This document shows, piece by piece, positions 34,453 through 43,970 of a stretch of DNA of 64,000 bases. Under the pieces are notes generated by a model. The model did not search any database. It saw nothing but the letters and a program-made list of their open reading frames with translations, and had not been told where the DNA came from. Within the stretch, counting starts at the first letter, position 1. Each line of letters opens with the position of its first letter. The stretch is from G963668435 sp963668435 (GTDB lineage Bacteria; Latescibacterota; Latescibacteria; Latescibacterales; Latescibacteraceae): NCBI GenBank assembly GCA_963668435.2, contig CAXXSC010000003.1, forward strand, positions 62,001 through 126,000, read 5' to 3'. The position numbers were made by a program, and so were the translations under genes.

Positions 34453-35685
34453 ATGGACGGAACCGAGCCTTACTCCGGTTACGATTACGATCCGGCTGTC
34501 AGCAGTTCGGCATTAGAGGGAACTGCGCATATGCCTGACTCGCAGTATCATGCGCCGTCAACGGTCGATAAAGACACGCCGCCGGAACCGTCCCCCTATG
34601 TCCATGACTCCCTGCGAACCAGTGAACTCGACCTTGAAGGGGAGAGTTTCAGCCTTCCGGAAAAATACAGCTCCCGACACGCCGCATATGGTGATATGCC
34701 CCTGATACCTCTGACTCGTGACAGCAGGCGTTCAGCTATTCACCCCCTTGTTATTGTTGATACACCTCCCGGGTACGATGAATCGCACTGGCGCAGTCTC
34801 GATACAGAGGGGATTTTCACGGAGAGCTACAAAACAACGGCTATTGCCGAAGAACGTCCGCCATTCAGTGCAGAGGAAGAGGAAACTCTTTTGCCTCAGA
34901 CCGTTGAAAGCAGTGGTGGCGGTGGTGGGACTACTGTTGTTACGGAAGACATCGAAGAGGCGGAAGCGCACGATCCTTCTGAAATGCCGTTCCTCGATCA
35001 CCTCGAGGAATTCCGCTGGGCTCTGTTGAAATCAATTGCGGCTGTTATCATTGGTATGATTTCCTCGTGGTTTCTGACCGATTATTTCTATAAAACATTT
35101 ACAGCGCTTGCTAATAAGGCGGAATTGCCGCTTATCACAACAAAACTGCTCGAACCATTAATGATCAAGCTCCAGATGGCGCTTGTCATGGGTGCAATTA
35201 TTGCATTTCCGTTCGTATTCTATTTTGGCTGGTCTTTTGTTGCACCAGGTCTTTACAACCGTGAGAAACGATGGATTCTACCGTTGGTGTTTACGTCGTC
35301 AGCTCTCTTTTTCGCCGGTGTCTGTGTTGCCTATTTCGTGATTGTTCCCATGGTGCTGATGTTTTTAAAGGAATTTACACCGCATGATATCCAGCAGTTC
35401 GTTACTATTGGAAATTTCATGGGTGTCATCATACGTTTTGTCATACTATTTGGCGCCATGTTCCAGATGCCGCTAATTTCATTTATTCTTGCAAAAATCG
35501 GGATTATTAAACATACCTGGATGTCCATGTACAGGAAATATGCCATTGTGGTGATCTTTGTCCTTGGTGCTGTTTTGACACCTCCCGATCCTCTCTCGCA
35601 GTGTGTCATGGCCCTGCCGCTGATCCTCCTCTATGAGATCAGTATTCTGGTTGCACGTATTGCCGGAAGAAAGACTATAATCTAA
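34453..35685 (+). CDS. tatC: Tat translocase subunit TatC with a long N-terminal extension
   Basis: Core TatC lies at about residues 175-405: FLDHLEEFRWALLKS (receptor motif), six transmembrane helices and TPPDPLSQCVMALPL before the last ones. It recognises twin-arginine signals. The first about 175 residues are hydrophilic, rich in Ser, Pro and acidic residues and contain SGGGGGTT; they have no helix pattern and no family I know. Standard TatC has only a few residues before the first helix. The ATG at 34453 follows AAGGATAACATTTC, so the extension appears to be translated, although internal in-frame starts cannot be excluded. TatA/B genes are not in the window. Possible Tat clients here include the Gfo/Idh/MocA protein. 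Confidence 0.88.
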   Translation: MDGTEPYSGYDYDPAVSSSALEGTAHMPDSQYHAPSTVDKDTPPEPSPYVHDSLRTSELDLEGESFSLPEKYSSRHAAYGDMPLIPLTRDSRRSAIHPLVIVDTPPGYDESHWRSLDTEGIFTESYKTTAIAEERPPFSAEEEETLLPQTVESSGGGGGTTVVTEDIEEAEAHDPSEMPFLDHLEEFRWALLKSIAAVIIGMISSWFLTDYFYKTFTALANKAELPLITTKLLEPLMIKLQMALVMGAIIAFPFVFYFGWSFVAPGLYNREKRWILPLVFTSSALFFAGVCVAYFVIVPMVLMFLKEFTPHDIQQFVTIGNFMGVIIRFVILFGAMFQMPLISFILAKIGIIKHTWMSMYRKYAIVVIFVLGAVLTPPDPLSQCVMALPLILLYEISILVARIAGRKTII

Positions 35686-35778
35686 GCTTTTCTTCGCCAT
35701 ACAGCCAATCCGCCTAAATGAATCCGCCGCTTTAGTTTACCGTGCCATTTTTGTGTCTGTGTATCTATGGCATTCCGC

Positions 35779-35820
35779 TTGACTTTGTCATTGAAAATTC
35801 ATAAATTACTATTCTATATT
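35779..35820 (+). promoter_or_regulatory. Promoter region upstream of the polyprenyl synthase gene
   Basis: Two overlapping candidates: TTGACT (35779-35784), 17 nt, TAAATT; and TTGAAA (35791-35796), 18 nt, TATATT (35815-35820). The second would start the mRNA near 35827, exactly where a stem-loop begins. Confidence 0.5.
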
Positions 35821-35827
35821 CAAATGA

Positions 35828-35869
35828 AACTGCCTGTTTCCGGCTGAATTTATTTTCAGCGGAACAGTT
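35828..35869 (+). promoter_or_regulatory. Stem-loop just before the polyprenyl synthase start
   Basis: GCTGAA/TTCAGC (35843-35848 with 35855-35860) is extended by TTCC/GGAA with one bulged G and AACTG/CAGTT with a five-base bulge. It ends five bases before the ATG at 35875 and covers the place where a ribosome-binding site would be. It may stabilise the mRNA 5' end or limit translation. Confidence 0.35.
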
Positions 35870-35874
35870 ATTAT

Positions 35875-36828
35875 ATGGTTACTTGTATGAAGGAAATTGA
35901 GAGCGCTGTATCCTATGATATTGCAGGGGATGTGTATGCATCGCTGAAAGCTGAATTCCGTTCGGAAGACAGTGCTATCGATGAAATACTCGCCGATATA
36001 TTTTCACGTCATGGGAAAGTGATCCGTCCGTTTTTTATGGACTTGATTGGCTCACTGCTTGGCGGAAACTGGCAAAGTATGAAGAAAGCCGCTGTTGTGA
36101 TCGAGGCTGTTCATGTTGCCTCCCTGATCCATGATGACGTGGTCGACAGCTCTTCCCTTCGGCGTGGAAAAGTGACCCTCAATGCGCGCTATACCGACAA
36201 GATGTCGGTTCTTTTCGGTGATCTTGTCTTTCTCAAGGCGCTGGAAATGTCCAATTCTATCGATGATATTCGGGCACCGAAAGTCATCAATCGGGCAGTT
36301 GAGCGTATGATCTCAGGTGAGATCAGCGAAGAGTTCAGCGATATTAACATCGATGAGGCAACCTATCTAAAGACAATCAGCGACAAAACGGCGTCTCTTT
36401 TTGCCGCCTCTGGCGAACTTGCTGCGATGCTTTCGGGAAGTGACAGCCAGACAGTCTTTCTTGCCAGAGAGCTCGGCGAGTGTATCGGAATGGCATTCCA
36501 GATTGTAGATGATACGCTAGATTTTACGGGCGATACGAAAGTCATGGGCAAGCCTTGTCATATCGATGCGCTTTCCGGAAGTTATACGCTTCCGGTGATA
36601 CATGTTTTGAGCAACATGACCAACTCGGAAAAAGAACATTTGATAGAATCCGGCTCTTTTGCCGATGAAATAGCTGACACTGTCAGGAATAACGGCGGTA
36701 TAGAGTACGCATACAAGCGGGCACGAGAGTACAGCGAAAAGGCCCGCGGGATTTTCATGCGTCTTGGCATTCATGGCGAGGATGCTTTTGACAGCTTCCT
36801 TGAACGTCTTGTGGACAGGGTCCGCTGA
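35875..36828 (+). CDS. Polyprenyl diphosphate synthase (trans-isoprenyl synthase)
   Basis: Condenses isopentenyl diphosphate units into a chain for quinones or other prenyl lipids. Both Asp-rich motifs are present: LIHDDVVDSSSLRRG (about 83-97, substrate site) and FQIVDDTLDFTGD (about 208-220). 317 residues, normal. The residues just before the first motif determine chain length, and I cannot decide between C30-C45 products. The start may be ATG 35875 or ATG 35887; neither has a clear ribosome-binding site, and a stem-loop lies upstream. IspD and IspF, which make the precursor, are encoded at 45 kb. Confidence 0.9.
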   Translation: MVTCMKEIESAVSYDIAGDVYASLKAEFRSEDSAIDEILADIFSRHGKVIRPFFMDLIGSLLGGNWQSMKKAAVVIEAVHVASLIHDDVVDSSSLRRGKVTLNARYTDKMSVLFGDLVFLKALEMSNSIDDIRAPKVINRAVERMISGEISEEFSDINIDEATYLKTISDKTASLFAASGELAAMLSGSDSQTVFLARELGECIGMAFQIVDDTLDFTGDTKVMGKPCHIDALSGSYTLPVIHVLSNMTNSEKEHLIESGSFADEIADTVRNNGGIEYAYKRAREYSEKARGIFMRLGIHGEDAFDSFLERLVDRVR

Positions 36829-36857
36829 GACAGTCTGTGCCGGATTGTGGTGGTGTT

Positions 36858-37889
36858 ATGAAATTTCGAACAATGACCGTGGCAGCCCTGATGGCCTGTT
36901 TCGTATTTTTGTGGACAGCTTCGGGAGGATGCTTTCTGAGACGTCAGGTCCCGGTGGATGTTACAGAATTCATCATGGATACCGCCGTTACTGTCAAGAT
37001 ATATTACCAGGACAGGGCGCGTGGCGAGGAATTGCTCAAGGAGGCGTTTCAGGAAGCCAAGCGAATTGAGCACATGATGGAGGCTGTTAAGGGTGATGGC
37101 GAGATCAGGCAGCTTAATCTTCGCACCAGCCCCGGTACTTTCACGTTAAGCCCTGAACTGGCAACCGTCTTTCGCGAGGCGAAACGTTATTACGAGCTTT
37201 CCAATGCCGCTTTCGATCCGACAATAGCCGCGGTGAAATGGCTGTGGGATTTTACCGGCGAGGGACGAAAGCCCACGGATGACGAGCTTCGCAAAGCCTT
37301 GAAAACGGTTGGCTTCGATAAAGTCGAAATAAGCGGTGATAGCATTCATTTCAGTGATGTCACCACGAAAATAGATCTTGGCGGTATTGCGAAAGGCTAT
37401 ACTGTCGATGCAATGATCGAATACCTGAAGTCGAAAGGTGTAAATTCGATTCTGGTGAATGCCGGCGGCGATATAATGATTGTCGGCAAAAAACCGGCGG
37501 CAACCTTTTTCGGCGAGCCGAAAGACTGGGTGATAGGGGTACGGCATCCGCGTCTGAACAGGACCATGACCCTTCCCTGGAATCCCTATCCGGCGGTTGC
37601 GACCTCCGGTGATTATCAGCGCTTTTTCGTGCAGGATGGTGTCAGGTATCATCATATCATCGATCCTGCAACGGGATATCCCGCCACGGGCTGTGCATCG
37701 GTAACGGTGTGGACAACATCGGCGATGCTTGCGGACCTTCTGGCGACAACGATATTTGTGCTGGGCCCGGAAAAAGGTGTGGCTTTCGCGGAAAGTCTCG
37801 ATAGTGTCGAGACACTGATATTTTATGAACGTGATGGGAAGATCGAAACGGCTCTTTCTTCCGGTATCAAAGGTAGGATCGGCCTGTGA
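36858..37889 (+). CDS. apbE: FAD:protein FMN transferase ApbE, lipoprotein
   Basis: Transfers FMN from FAD onto Thr in the S/T-GA-T motifs of proteins such as RnfG and RnfD, in the periplasm, with magnesium. N-terminal signal with a lipobox-like SGGC (residues 21-24), as in many ApbE lipoproteins. Core motifs: EFIMDTAVTVKIY, TKIDLGGIAKGYTVDAM (about 176-192), VNAGGDIMIVG and HHIIDPATGYPA (about 264-275). ATG 36858 was preferred to GTG 36837, because the signal begins there. It follows the polyprenyl synthase by 29 nt and lies about 2.5 kb after rnfB, so its targets here are probably the Rnf flavoproteins. Confidence 0.95.
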   Translation: MKFRTMTVAALMACFVFLWTASGGCFLRRQVPVDVTEFIMDTAVTVKIYYQDRARGEELLKEAFQEAKRIEHMMEAVKGDGEIRQLNLRTSPGTFTLSPELATVFREAKRYYELSNAAFDPTIAAVKWLWDFTGEGRKPTDDELRKALKTVGFDKVEISGDSIHFSDVTTKIDLGGIAKGYTVDAMIEYLKSKGVNSILVNAGGDIMIVGKKPAATFFGEPKDWVIGVRHPRLNRTMTLPWNPYPAVATSGDYQRFFVQDGVRYHHIIDPATGYPATGCASVTVWTTSAMLADLLATTIFVLGPEKGVAFAESLDSVETLIFYERDGKIETALSSGIKGRIGL

Positions 37890-38977
37890 GGATTTATAAG
37901 AATATCGAGCGGGCTGGAAAACGCCTGATGCGCTCGGTGTTGAAAAATATAATCAGGCCGGAATCGATAGCTGTAGCTGACATTGCGGCTGAGGATATTT
38001 CGAAGATACTGCTTGTTCGTCAGGATACACGTCTCGGGAATCTTGTGCTTATGACACCGATGATCCGGGCGTTGAAAGAAGTTTTTCCTGATTGCAGTAT
38101 AGATATCCTGATCTCCTCCGGGATGGAGGATATTTTCGATGGGAATCCGGCTGTTGACGATCTCGTGATCTTTGACAAGGATGCGGCAAAAATTCTGCCC
38201 TGGCGTTATCTCGGTTTGATAAGTGATCTCAAACGGGAGAAATACGATATAGCCATCGATGTGTCGAACGGGCATCACTACTCGTTCAACAATGTCATGC
38301 TGACCGCCCTTTCAGGTGCCCGGTACAGCCTCGGTTATGATCGTGAGGATGCCGGAGCGTTTTTGGGAACTGTGATGCCGCCGCTGCCGCCGGATAATAC
38401 CCATTTTGCCGATGCGCTGACTGGGCTTGTCAATGTGCTTTCTCCCGTTTCCGGAGAGTATGGGCTGGAGCTGAAAGTTGCGGAAACAGCCCGCGAGCAG
38501 GCAGAAAAGATACTCGACGAAAATGGCATTTCCGTCCTTGATTCCTTCTGTATAATTCACCCGGGAGGACGTGGCAGGAAACAGTGGGGTGCGGAACATT
38601 TCACCGAGCTCATTGAACGGTTGTTCGTGGAGACCGGTTTCCCCGTACTGGTGATAGGCGGTCCCGGCGAAGATGACATCATAGAAATGATGAAAAAGTC
38701 CTCGAATGTGCCGTTTGCCATCGTGCAGGATATCAGTATTGCTGAAATGATGGCGCTTATTGAGAGATGCGATCTCTTTGTCAGCAATGATACCGGGCCG
38801 ATGCATATTGCAACTGCGCTTGGACGCTGTACAGTGGCTGTGTTCACGTCAAGTAATTACCGGGTGTATGGCCCGCGAGGCAACAATACGAGGATAGTCA
38901 CCTCATCGACAGGCAAACCGGCGGTTGATGATGTGCTTATGGCGATACACGATCTGATAAAAAGCTGCGCATCATGA
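37886..38977 (+). CDS. Family 9 glycosyltransferase (heptosyltransferase-like)
   Basis: 363-residue GT9 enzyme, the family of ADP-heptose:LPS heptosyltransferases. Motifs: ILLVRQDTRLGNLVLMTPMI (about 42-61, N-terminal), FCIIHPGGRGRKQWG (about 222-236) and the nucleotide-binding segment LFVSNDTGPMHIATALG (about 296-312). No membrane helix; it would act at the inner face of the inner membrane on lipopolysaccharide core or a related glycolipid. GTG start overlaps the apbE stop by four bases. The sugar and acceptor cannot be told. Confidence 0.9.
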   Translation: MRIYKNIERAGKRLMRSVLKNIIRPESIAVADIAAEDISKILLVRQDTRLGNLVLMTPMIRALKEVFPDCSIDILISSGMEDIFDGNPAVDDLVIFDKDAAKILPWRYLGLISDLKREKYDIAIDVSNGHHYSFNNVMLTALSGARYSLGYDREDAGAFLGTVMPPLPPDNTHFADALTGLVNVLSPVSGEYGLELKVAETAREQAEKILDENGISVLDSFCIIHPGGRGRKQWGAEHFTELIERLFVETGFPVLVIGGPGEDDIIEMMKKSSNVPFAIVQDISIAEMMALIERCDLFVSNDTGPMHIATALGRCTVAVFTSSNYRVYGPRGNNTRIVTSSTGKPAVDDVLMAIHDLIKSCAS

Positions 38978-39056
38978 ATGTGTTTGTGAGTAGATAATTT
39001 TTGCGGATACCCGTATGGTTTCCGTTATATGAGTCCTTCAATGGAGGGCGAGGGAA

Positions 39057-39782
39057 ATGGATAAACATCTAAGTGTCAATGTCGATTACATCGCTGTCGT
39101 GCGTGAATCGCGTCAAACAGTCGAGCCTGATCCTGTTTTAGCGGCCGGACTTGTTGAAATTGCCGGTGCCCACGGTATCACCTGTCATCTCAGGGAAGAT
39201 CGCCGTCATATACAGGACCGGGATTTAAGGCTTCTGCGCGAGGTCGTGCAGCTTCCTCTGAACCTCGAAATGGCGGCCACGGAGGAAATGCTGACCATAG
39301 CCGAGGCGACAGGCCCCGAACAGGTAACGTTCGTTCCTGAAAAGCGTGAGGAAGTGACTACTGAAGGCGGTCTAGATGTCGCCGGTAATATCGACTGGCT
39401 GCGTGAGTCGGTGACCCGTATGAATGACCTGGGATATCTGACAAGTATGTTTATCGATCCCGATCCGAGACAGATTGAGGCCTCGAAAAATATCGGCGCC
39501 CACTGTATTGAACTTCACACCGGCGAGTACGCCAATGCGAAAAACGAAGCGATGGCGATGGACAAGCTTGATGAGATTGCCGATGGTGCGGAATATGCCG
39601 ATTCTCTCGAACTGGAGGTACATGCCGGACATGGACTGACATATAAAAATATTGTACCGGTTAAAAACATAGAAGAAATCAGTGGATTTTATATTGGACA
39701 TTCCATTATGGCGAGGGCGATGTATGTCGGCCTTGATAGAGCTGTGAAAGATATGATTACATTACTTAACGAGGAAGGATGA
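39057..39782 (+). CDS. pdxJ: Pyridoxine 5'-phosphate synthase PdxJ
   Basis: Joins 1-deoxyxylulose 5-phosphate and 3-amino-2-oxopropyl phosphate to give pyridoxine phosphate (DXP-dependent vitamin B6 route). TIM barrel, 241 residues. Motifs: LSVNVDYIAVVRESR (opening), GITCHLREDRRHI (about 44-56), VTFVPEKREEVTTEGG (about 88-103), ELHTGEYAN and GHGLTYKN near the end. GAGGGCGAGGGAA upstream. The gene overlaps secDF by four bases; DXP is also the start of the pathway of IspD and IspF. Confidence 0.96.
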   Translation: MDKHLSVNVDYIAVVRESRQTVEPDPVLAAGLVEIAGAHGITCHLREDRRHIQDRDLRLLREVVQLPLNLEMAATEEMLTIAEATGPEQVTFVPEKREEVTTEGGLDVAGNIDWLRESVTRMNDLGYLTSMFIDPDPRQIEASKNIGAHCIELHTGEYANAKNEAMAMDKLDEIADGAEYADSLELEVHAGHGLTYKNIVPVKNIEEISGFYIGHSIMARAMYVGLDRAVKDMITLLNEEG

Positions 39783-42379
39783 GCATGGTTCAGAAAACTA
39801 CAAAACTCAGATCGAGCACGAAGGAGAGACACTCTCTCGTCTGGAAGATAGGATTTGTTATTGTGCTGCTGCTCCTGTCTGCCTGGAAACTGTATCCGTC
39901 AATCCAGTTCTATTCGATGTCCCAGGATCAGCGCATGGCGATGGATCCAGGTGATCTTGACACATTACGGGGTAAAGCGCTCAATCTGGGCCTCGACCTT
40001 CAGGGCGGTATCCACCTCGTCATGCAGGTGGACACCGAAGGCATGCCGACCGATGAGGCGGATGATGCAGTTGACAAAGCCATGACTGTTATCGCCAACC
40101 GTGTCGACCAGTTCGGTCTTGCCGAGCCTGTCGTACAGCGTCAGGGGGCAAACCGCGTCATTATCGAGCTGCCCGGTATGCGTGATGTCGAGCGTGCGAA
40201 AAATCTGATCGGCCAGACCGCCCGCCTCGAGTTCAAGTTGCTCAAGAGTGATGAAGATATCAAGTTTATTACCGATAAAATCGATCTCGCACTGATCGAC
40301 GAAAACACCGCAGCTCCTGCCAAGGCGGAGTCCGATTCGACCGATTCGGGCCTTTTCGATGATTCCGAAGCTGCCGACCAGAGCAAGAACTTCACCAAGT
40401 TCTTTACGTATGAGCGCTATGGAGGTGTCCCAAGTTTTAACCTGCTCGTTAAAGAGGATGATGTTCCGCGTGTCGATGCGCTTCTCAAGGACTCGAAAGT
40501 TGTCGATGCCCTCGATGACGGCAGAGCTGTTTTCCAGTGGGGACCTGATGGCAAACGCGGCGATGGTTATCGCGTACTTTACCTTCTCGATGCCGAAAGC
40601 GTCATGACTGGCGAGATGATTCAGGATGCCAGAGTCACCTCGAGTACTGATTTCGATAACGCCGGCTATATCATTTCTCTTGAGAACACCTCCGAAGGTG
40701 TTCGTGAATGGGCGCGTATCACCGGCGCCAATGTCGGACATCGTCTCTCGGTGGTGCTTGACAACACCGTGTATGTTGCACCGCGTATCAATGAAAAAAT
40801 TTACGGCGGCTCCTCGACCATCAGCGGCTCCTTCACTCAGGAAGAGGCCCGCGACCTCGCTATCGTGCTTCGTGCCGGTGCGCTTCCCGCCTCGGTTGAC
40901 ATCATCGAAGATCGTACCGTGGGCCCGTCCCTTGGTGCCGACTCGATCAGAAAAAGCACTATTGCGCTCATCATTGGTTTCGCCGCTGTCATTGTCTTCA
41001 TGGTCATCTATTATATGATGGCTGGTGTTGTGGCAATCATCGCCCTGTTGCTGAACATGCTTTTTGTCCTCGCTTATCTCGCTTATTTCCATGCCACGCT
41101 GACCCTTCCGGGTATGGCGGGTATTATTCTCACCATCGGTATGGCGGTTGATGCGAATGTGCTGATCTTCGAGCGCATCAGGGAGGAGCTCAGGCTCGGT
41201 AATACAACGAGGGTTGCGCTGGGTAATGGTTATTCCCGTGCCCGCTGGACCATTCTCGATTCAAATATTACGACATTTCTGACCGCTATCATCCTGTACA
41301 ATTTCGGTACCGGACCGATCAAGGGTTTTGCGTTGACACTTATGATCGGTATCGTTTCCAGTGTGTTTACGGCCCTCTTTGTCACCAGGATCATTTTCGA
41401 TATCATTACTCATAAGGTCAATCTTTCCAAGAGCTCGATCGGCTATTTCACGCTTTTCGTCAACTCAAAATTCAAGTTTGTCGAAAATCGCCGCAAGGGT
41501 TTCGTTATCTCCGGCGCTCTGATTCTTGCCGGTGTTATTTCCCTCGCAATTCACGCCGGCCCGAAATACTCAATCGACTTCCTCGGCGGCAACCTCATGG
41601 AGTTCCACTTCGACAAGCCGGTTGAAATATCTACTGTCCGTGCTGCTCTCGGTGAAATATCCGATGTCGGAACTGACCTTGCCCAGAGCGAGATCAAGTA
41701 TATCGGAAGCGACAACCAGGACATGCTCGTCAGGATCGTAAATTCCGATGATATGAGTGCCACCTCCGCCGCGGTGAAGAAAAAGCTGAGCGAAAAATTC
41801 GCCAGCAGCCTTCCTGCTGAACGCGAGGAATGGATACTTCGTGAAGAACAGGTCGGACCGAGCATCGGTGCCGAGCTCAAGGGTAAGGCGTTCCTTGCCA
41901 TTCTGTTCTCGCTTCTCGTGCTGATTATTTACATCACGATTCGTTTCGAGTTTAAATACTCGATCGGTGCTATCCTGGCCCTTGTTCACGACGTGCTCAT
42001 AACGGTCGGTCTCTTCTCCATATTGAATAAGGAGATCTCGCTGACTATTATCGCAGCGCTTCTGACCATCGTTGGTTACTCGCTCAACGATACCATCGTT
42101 GTGTTCGACCGTATCCGTGAGAAACTCCGTACGGGCACGAGAGATGGCTATCTTCCGACTCTCAACAGTTCGGTGAACGAGACTCTCGGAAGGACAGTGA
42201 TTACCTCGCTCACGACACTTCTTACCGTTCTCGCCATCTTCCTCTTCGGCGGAACCGTGATCCACGATTTCTCGTTCGCACTGTTGGTTGGTGTGGTCGT
42301 CGGTACTTATTCATCGATCTTCGTGGCAACACCGCTTCTGGTCGAATGGTACCTCGCTATGATGAAAAAACGCGCATAG
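39779..42379 (+). CDS. secDF: Fused protein-export membrane protein SecDF
   Basis: 866-residue fusion of SecD and SecF, which use the proton gradient to pull secreted proteins through SecYEG. SecD part: NLGLDLQGGIHLVMQVD (about 63-79), a large periplasmic domain with VVQRQGANRVIIELPGM, and membrane helices with GMAVDANVLIFERIREEL (about 453-470). SecF part from about 590: YSIDFLGGNLMEF, GPSIGAELKG and GYSLNDTIVVFDRIREKL. About twelve helices in total. The periplasmic region carries a Ser/Asp-rich insertion near 180-200 (PAKAESDSTDSGLFDDS). Starts inside the pdxJ stop; yajC, which often precedes secD, is absent. A terminator follows. Confidence 0.96.
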   Translation: MSMVQKTTKLRSSTKERHSLVWKIGFVIVLLLLSAWKLYPSIQFYSMSQDQRMAMDPGDLDTLRGKALNLGLDLQGGIHLVMQVDTEGMPTDEADDAVDKAMTVIANRVDQFGLAEPVVQRQGANRVIIELPGMRDVERAKNLIGQTARLEFKLLKSDEDIKFITDKIDLALIDENTAAPAKAESDSTDSGLFDDSEAADQSKNFTKFFTYERYGGVPSFNLLVKEDDVPRVDALLKDSKVVDALDDGRAVFQWGPDGKRGDGYRVLYLLDAESVMTGEMIQDARVTSSTDFDNAGYIISLENTSEGVREWARITGANVGHRLSVVLDNTVYVAPRINEKIYGGSSTISGSFTQEEARDLAIVLRAGALPASVDIIEDRTVGPSLGADSIRKSTIALIIGFAAVIVFMVIYYMMAGVVAIIALLLNMLFVLAYLAYFHATLTLPGMAGIILTIGMAVDANVLIFERIREELRLGNTTRVALGNGYSRARWTILDSNITTFLTAIILYNFGTGPIKGFALTLMIGIVSSVFTALFVTRIIFDIITHKVNLSKSSIGYFTLFVNSKFKFVENRRKGFVISGALILAGVISLAIHAGPKYSIDFLGGNLMEFHFDKPVEISTVRAALGEISDVGTDLAQSEIKYIGSDNQDMLVRIVNSDDMSATSAAVKKKLSEKFASSLPAEREEWILREEQVGPSIGAELKGKAFLAILFSLLVLIIYITIRFEFKYSIGAILALVHDVLITVGLFSILNKEISLTIIAALLTIVGYSLNDTIVVFDRIREKLRTGTRDGYLPTLNSSVNETLGRTVITSLTTLLTVLAIFLFGGTVIHDFSFALLVGVVVGTYSSIFVATPLLVEWYLAMMKKRA

Positions 42380-42396
42380 CGTTTAGACATATCAAA

Positions 42397-42433
42397 GAAA
42401 AAGGGACTGCTCATTGTGAGCGGTCCCTTTTTT
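42397..42433. terminator. Bidirectional terminator between secDF and cysS
   Basis: AAAGGGACTGCTCA pairs with TGAGCGGTCCCTTT (one G-G mismatch inside) around TTG, with A-run on the left and T-run on the right. It serves both converging genes; 42434-42557 shows nothing else. Confidence 0.88.
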
Positions 42434-42557
42434 ATATCTTGTTTTGTAAACAAACAACGGAAAGTACAAAAACACGAAGCGCAGTTTCTGTATGCCTTTA
42501 ACGCTTCACGGGGTCTATCTTTTCCTGTTTTGTTTGGCTGCCTGCGAACTTGTGACC

Positions 42558-43970
42558 TTATCCCAACTTCCAGGTAGTGCCGTCGGGCCTGTCCTCCAGT
42601 ACAACGCCGATATCTTTCAGACGGTCCCGAATGGTGTCCGACAGTTCCCAGTTCTTGTTCTTTCTCGCGTCGGCCCTGAGTTCGATGAAAAGCTGCACGA
42701 GATCGTCCACGATCTTGTCTCCACCGGCTTCCTGCTCGAAAGTAATGCCGAAAACACCGATGCCGAGAGTGTCGAAAACGATTTTCGCTTCGGCCATGAC
42801 AGCGGCGGCATCAGAAGAATTCTCGTCCATGCTGTTAACTGTTTTAGCGATATCGAACAGATTGCCGATTGCCCGCGCCGTATTGAAATCATCATCGAGC
42901 GCCTCTTCCATCGAGGCTTTCAGGTTCTTTACAGCCTCGACAGTTTCTTTCTCAGCGCTGTCATTCGCAGGGCTTTTTTTCAGCACGCGTGTGATCTTGG
43001 CGTAAGCGTTCCTGAGACGGTCGAGAGCTGCTTTCGCCTCCTTGATACGCTCCTCGGAAAAATCGATAGGTGAGCGGTAGTGTTTCAGGAGGAAAAAGAC
43101 CCTGATCGCCATGGGATCGTACTGTTCGATGATGTCCTTGACCATGAGGAAATTGCCGAGCGACTTGGACATCTTTTCTCCCTCGATATCGAGAAAGCCG
43201 TTGTGGAGCCAGTAACGGGCGAACGGTTTACCCGAGGCCGCCTCGGACTGAGCCACTTCGTTTTCATGATGGGGGAAAATGAGGTCCTGTCCCCCGGCAT
43301 GAATATCAAGCGTATCACCGGCATAATGCATGCCCATTGCCGAGCACTCGATATGCCAGCCGGGACGTCCCTTTCCCCAGGGACTTTCCCACGATGGTTC
43401 GCCGGGTTTTGCCGCTTTCCAGAGGGCGAAATCGAGCGGATTCCTTTTTTTCTCATCGACATCGACACGAGCGCCCGCCTGCATCTGTTCTATATCGCGG
43501 CCTGACAGTTTGCCATAGCCCTTGAATGAGCCGATATCGAAATAGACATCGCCTTCAGCCTCATAGGCATGCCCCTCGTCGACCAGACGCTTGACAAGTG
43601 CGAGCATCTGCCCGATGAAATCTGTCGCTTTCGGATGATGTGTGGCGGGACGGACTCCGAGTTTCGCACAGCCGTCATAAAACGCCTCGGTGTATTTTCT
43701 CGTAACAGCGCTGAAATCTACACCCTCTGCGTTCGCTTTCTTGATGATCTTGTCATCGACATCGGTGATATTCACGATATAGTTGACCTCGAGGCCCTTG
43801 TATTCGAGATAGCGCCTGAGCGAGTCGAATATGATCAGCGGCCGGGCATTGCCTATGTGGAAATAGTCGTAGACTGTCGGTCCGCAGGCGTAAAAGCTTA
43901 CCTTGCCCTCATTGAGGGGGACGAAATCCTCTTTCTTGCGGTTCATCGTATTATATAATTTCAGCGGCAT
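42558..43970 (-). CDS. cysS: Cysteinyl-tRNA synthetase
   Basis: Class I synthetase that charges tRNA-Cys. 470 residues. HIGH motif as HIGNARPL (about 37-44) after the zinc Cys in FYACGPTVYDYF; GWHIECSAMGMHYAGDTLDIHAGG supplies the other zinc ligands, and KMSKSLGN the second catalytic motif (about 266-273). The end has the helical anticodon-binding part and DRPDGTTWKLG. AAAGGA lies eight bases before the ATG. It is separated from ddl by 118 bp, so it may have its own promoter; I could not identify one. Confidence 0.97.
   Translation of the reverse strand: MPLKLYNTMNRKKEDFVPLNEGKVSFYACGPTVYDYFHIGNARPLIIFDSLRRYLEYKGLEVNYIVNITDVDDKIIKKANAEGVDFSAVTRKYTEAFYDGCAKLGVRPATHHPKATDFIGQMLALVKRLVDEGHAYEAEGDVYFDIGSFKGYGKLSGRDIEQMQAGARVDVDEKKRNPLDFALWKAAKPGEPSWESPWGKGRPGWHIECSAMGMHYAGDTLDIHAGGQDLIFPHHENEVAQSEAASGKPFARYWLHNGFLDIEGEKMSKSLGNFLMVKDIIEQYDPMAIRVFFLLKHYRSPIDFSEERIKEAKAALDRLRNAYAKITRVLKKSPANDSAEKETVEAVKNLKASMEEALDDDFNTARAIGNLFDIAKTVNSMDENSSDAAAVMAEAKIVFDTLGIGVFGITFEQEAGGDKIVDDLVQLFIELRADARKNKNWELSDTIRDRLKDIGVVLEDRPDGTTWKLG

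Noticed and set aside
39965..41092. 375-residue minus-strand ORF opposite secDF
   Set aside because: Antisense shadow; low-complexity, no recognisable domain.
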